Below, piece by piece: positions 62,176 to 64,000 of a stretch of DNA of 64,000 bases. The translations under genes and the position numbers were made by a program. The first letter of the stretch is position 1, and every line of letters starts with the position of its first letter. The notes under the pieces are model-generated. The model was not told where the DNA came from. It was given only the letters and a program-made list of their open reading frames with translations, and did not search any database. The stretch comes from Phycomyces blakesleeanus NRRL 1555(-) (Eukaryota > Mucoromycota > Mucoromycetes > Mucorales > Phycomycetaceae): assembly GCF_001638985.1 (NCBI RefSeq), contig NW_017265146.1:434001-498000 (forward strand), written 5' to 3'.

Positions 62176-64000
62176 ATGGGTTGTAAAAATGCTCGCTCTA
62201 TCCTTACTTCTAAAATGGCTCGAAGAGAGGGCGGAAAATTCTGCGCCAAGTCTCCAATTATTACTATTGATACAGAAAAGGAAGCTGGAGAAAAGGAACT
62301 TGTTGAAGATTAACCTGTGGAAGAGTACGACTGGGAGCTCTTGGATTTAGATACGGATATGATGATTGCTGCATACTATAATAGCTTTCTGACATGGAGA
62401 CCAGACGCAGGAAAAAATTTGCGTGGACTCTACAGAGGAGACTCAAGATCATCAATTATGTGCAACAAGAGAAAAATGAAAGAAGAGCTTGAGGCAAATA
62501 AAGACAAGAAGGTCAGAACGCTTGCTGATTTTGGTTTCTTGGTTCCTGTTGCACCAGTTTCGCCTGTAACAGAAGCATTAACTGTATACAAGCAATTGAA
62601 AGATGAGAAACTTGAAGAGATTCGTGAAGCTTATGAGAAAATCTCTGAGATGATAAAGCCTCCAGTCAGTTCAGATAGTGAGTTGGGCAAGTTTGCTTTG
62701 TTTGAAGTAAGCAAACACATTGTTTTGAAAGAGTATTTCCGACGCCTCTTGAACAATTGCAAGAAAATCAAGGCATCTGAAAAAGCAGCAGAGATTTTTT
62801 GGACAACACCTTCCAAGTACTGTGGAGAGGCTGTCTGCGGTTGGGCCAAAGAATTTCTTCAGTTTGGCAAAATTTCTGAACATCAACAGGGCAAGCATGC
62901 CAAGCGGTCTTCAATTGTAGACGATGAAGACCTTAAAAAGAAAGCAATCGTTTGGCTTCGTGCTCAAAAAGCAGAAAGATGAACTGTTGTGGATTTGAAA
63001 AAGTATCTCGATGAAATGCTTTTTCCATCATGCCTTGGTGTAAAAGGCAACGTGGCCATAAGCACAGCATGGAAATGCATGAGAGCTTGGGGGTACGTCC
63101 ACCGCAAGAACAACCAGGACGTATATTACGATGGACACGAAAGACAAGACGTTGTTCAGTATTGCCATGCTTGGGCAATGCGAATGATGGGATACAAACA
63201 ATGTATGTCAGACTTTACTGGGGAAGATGAAGAAATTGAGGTGACCCCTCTTCTTTTGGAGAACCAGAAGAAGCTGGTTATGGTGACCCATGGCGAGTCC
63301 ACCTTTTATGCCCATGATGGAAAGGTGGACATGTGGCTTGAGGAAGGTGAAAGCCACATCCGCAAAAAAGATCAGGGAAGATCTCTGATGGTCAGCAAGT
63401 TCCAGTGTGCTTGTCATGGCACTATGCGAGTGAAGGGATGGGTCTCCCGCAGAATATTTAACGTTGGGACAGCATATGATGGTTACTGAACAAGCGAAGA
63501 CATGCTTGACCAGCTGAAGAACCATGCTATCCCTCTGTTCAAAAGCTTGCACAAGTGATGCACCAGTGTCTTTATTTTCGACCAAAGCAGCAACCACAAA
63601 TCATATGTCACAGATGCCTTGGTTGCCACCCGCATGGTTCTAAAGCCAAAGATCGTTTCTGAAAATGACATGTTCATTTTCAAAGATACAACATTTTTGA
63701 GGGATGGGCATATCATCTCTCAATCGTTTTATGAGACAGTCTTTGAAGCTGGAAGGAAAGGAAAGGGGCCGGTGGAGAAGAGACAGTTTGTTGGCATCCA
63801 GCAGATCCTTCAGGAGCGTGGACTGTAGATGGAACTGGATCCATCCAATCTTTCTAGAAGATGGAGAATGGACTGCAATGGAGAAGAAGCAGAGAACCAC
63901 TGTTGCTGTGCCCGCCACCTCTTGGCCTCTCAGCCCGACTTTTCTGAACAGAAGACAGCTATTCAAGAGGTGGTGGAAGAGGCGGGTCACATATTTGAGC
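62176..64000 (+). pseudogene. DDE transposase relic (IS630/Tc1-related fungal family), cut by window edge
   Basis: One frame runs from the ATG at 62176 to the window end, broken by stops at about 62311 (TAA), 62980 (TGA), 63487 (TGA), 63556 (TGA) and 63826 (TAG). Family blocks: STAWKCMRAWGYVHRKNNQD, YYDGHERQDVVQYCHAW, VTHGESTFYAHDG, FIFDQSSNHKSY, GIQQILQERGL and HCCCARHLLASQPDFSEQK. They match the large DDE proteins common in fungi, where the first catalytic Asp is in THDESTF; here it is Gly. The second Asp is FDQSSNH. The last catalytic acidic residue would lie beyond the window. All stops could derive from CAA, CGA or CAG by C-to-T. Terminal repeats not seen. Confidence 0.75.

Overview
This is eukaryotic, fungal DNA: multi-exon genes with short introns (about 50-150 nt, GT..AG or GC..AG), AT-rich intergenic DNA, and fungal versions of PEX1, SLU7, SNX4, SerRS and a GH5 glucosylceramidase-like enzyme. 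An RNAi-type RNA-dependent RNA polymerase, an L1-like LINE, a Helitron-type element with an endonuclease, and Fanzor (eukaryotic TnpB-like) remnants fit an early-diverging fungus, most likely Mucoromycota/Mucorales. That placement is inference. I built the exon models by hand from frame continuity across splice sites; no alignment was run.

Layout. 1-16.6 kb is a gene block: an MLX-like bHLH-zipper factor (+), PEX1 (+), mitochondrial octanoyltransferase LIP2 (+), a SAP-domain protein (-), splicing factor SLU7 (-), a UNC-45/UCS myosin chaperone (-, 5' end unresolved) and a CINP-family protein (+). 16.6-22.9 kb is transposon-derived: a Tc1/mariner-type element enclosing a Fanzor C-terminal fragment, a decayed LINE (-), and two TIR elements. 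22.9-34.3 kb holds an OTU deubiquitinase (+), mitochondrial seryl-tRNA synthetase (-), a GH5 enzyme (-) and an RNA-dependent RNA polymerase (-). A 1,527-bp inverted copy of the LINE reverse-transcriptase region (34505-36031) closes this block.

36.8-39.6 kb is a 12-exon membrane protein I cannot name. 39.8-45.9 kb is a Helitron2/Helentron-like element (Rep, PIF1-type helicase, APE endonuclease) with three stops and one frameshift. 46.4-47.5 kb is a HAD phosphatase (-), and 48.0-50.6 kb a second, longer Fanzor relic (-). 51.2-61.2 kb holds a charged nuclear-type protein, a four-helix membrane protein, the RNase P subunit RPR2/RPP21 and sorting nexin SNX4. The right edge (62.2-64.0 kb) is a decayed DDE transposase running off the window.

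Functional threads. There is no operon-like organisation. PEX1 (peroxisome), LIP2 and SerRS (mitochondrion), SNX4 (endosome/autophagy), SLU7 (splicing) and RPR2 (tRNA processing) are housekeeping genes. The RdRP is a genome-defence gene with a LINE fragment about 200 bp from its start. The most interesting material is the pair of Fanzor relics, one inside mariner-like terminal repeats, and four GC-AG introns that share one donor hexamer.
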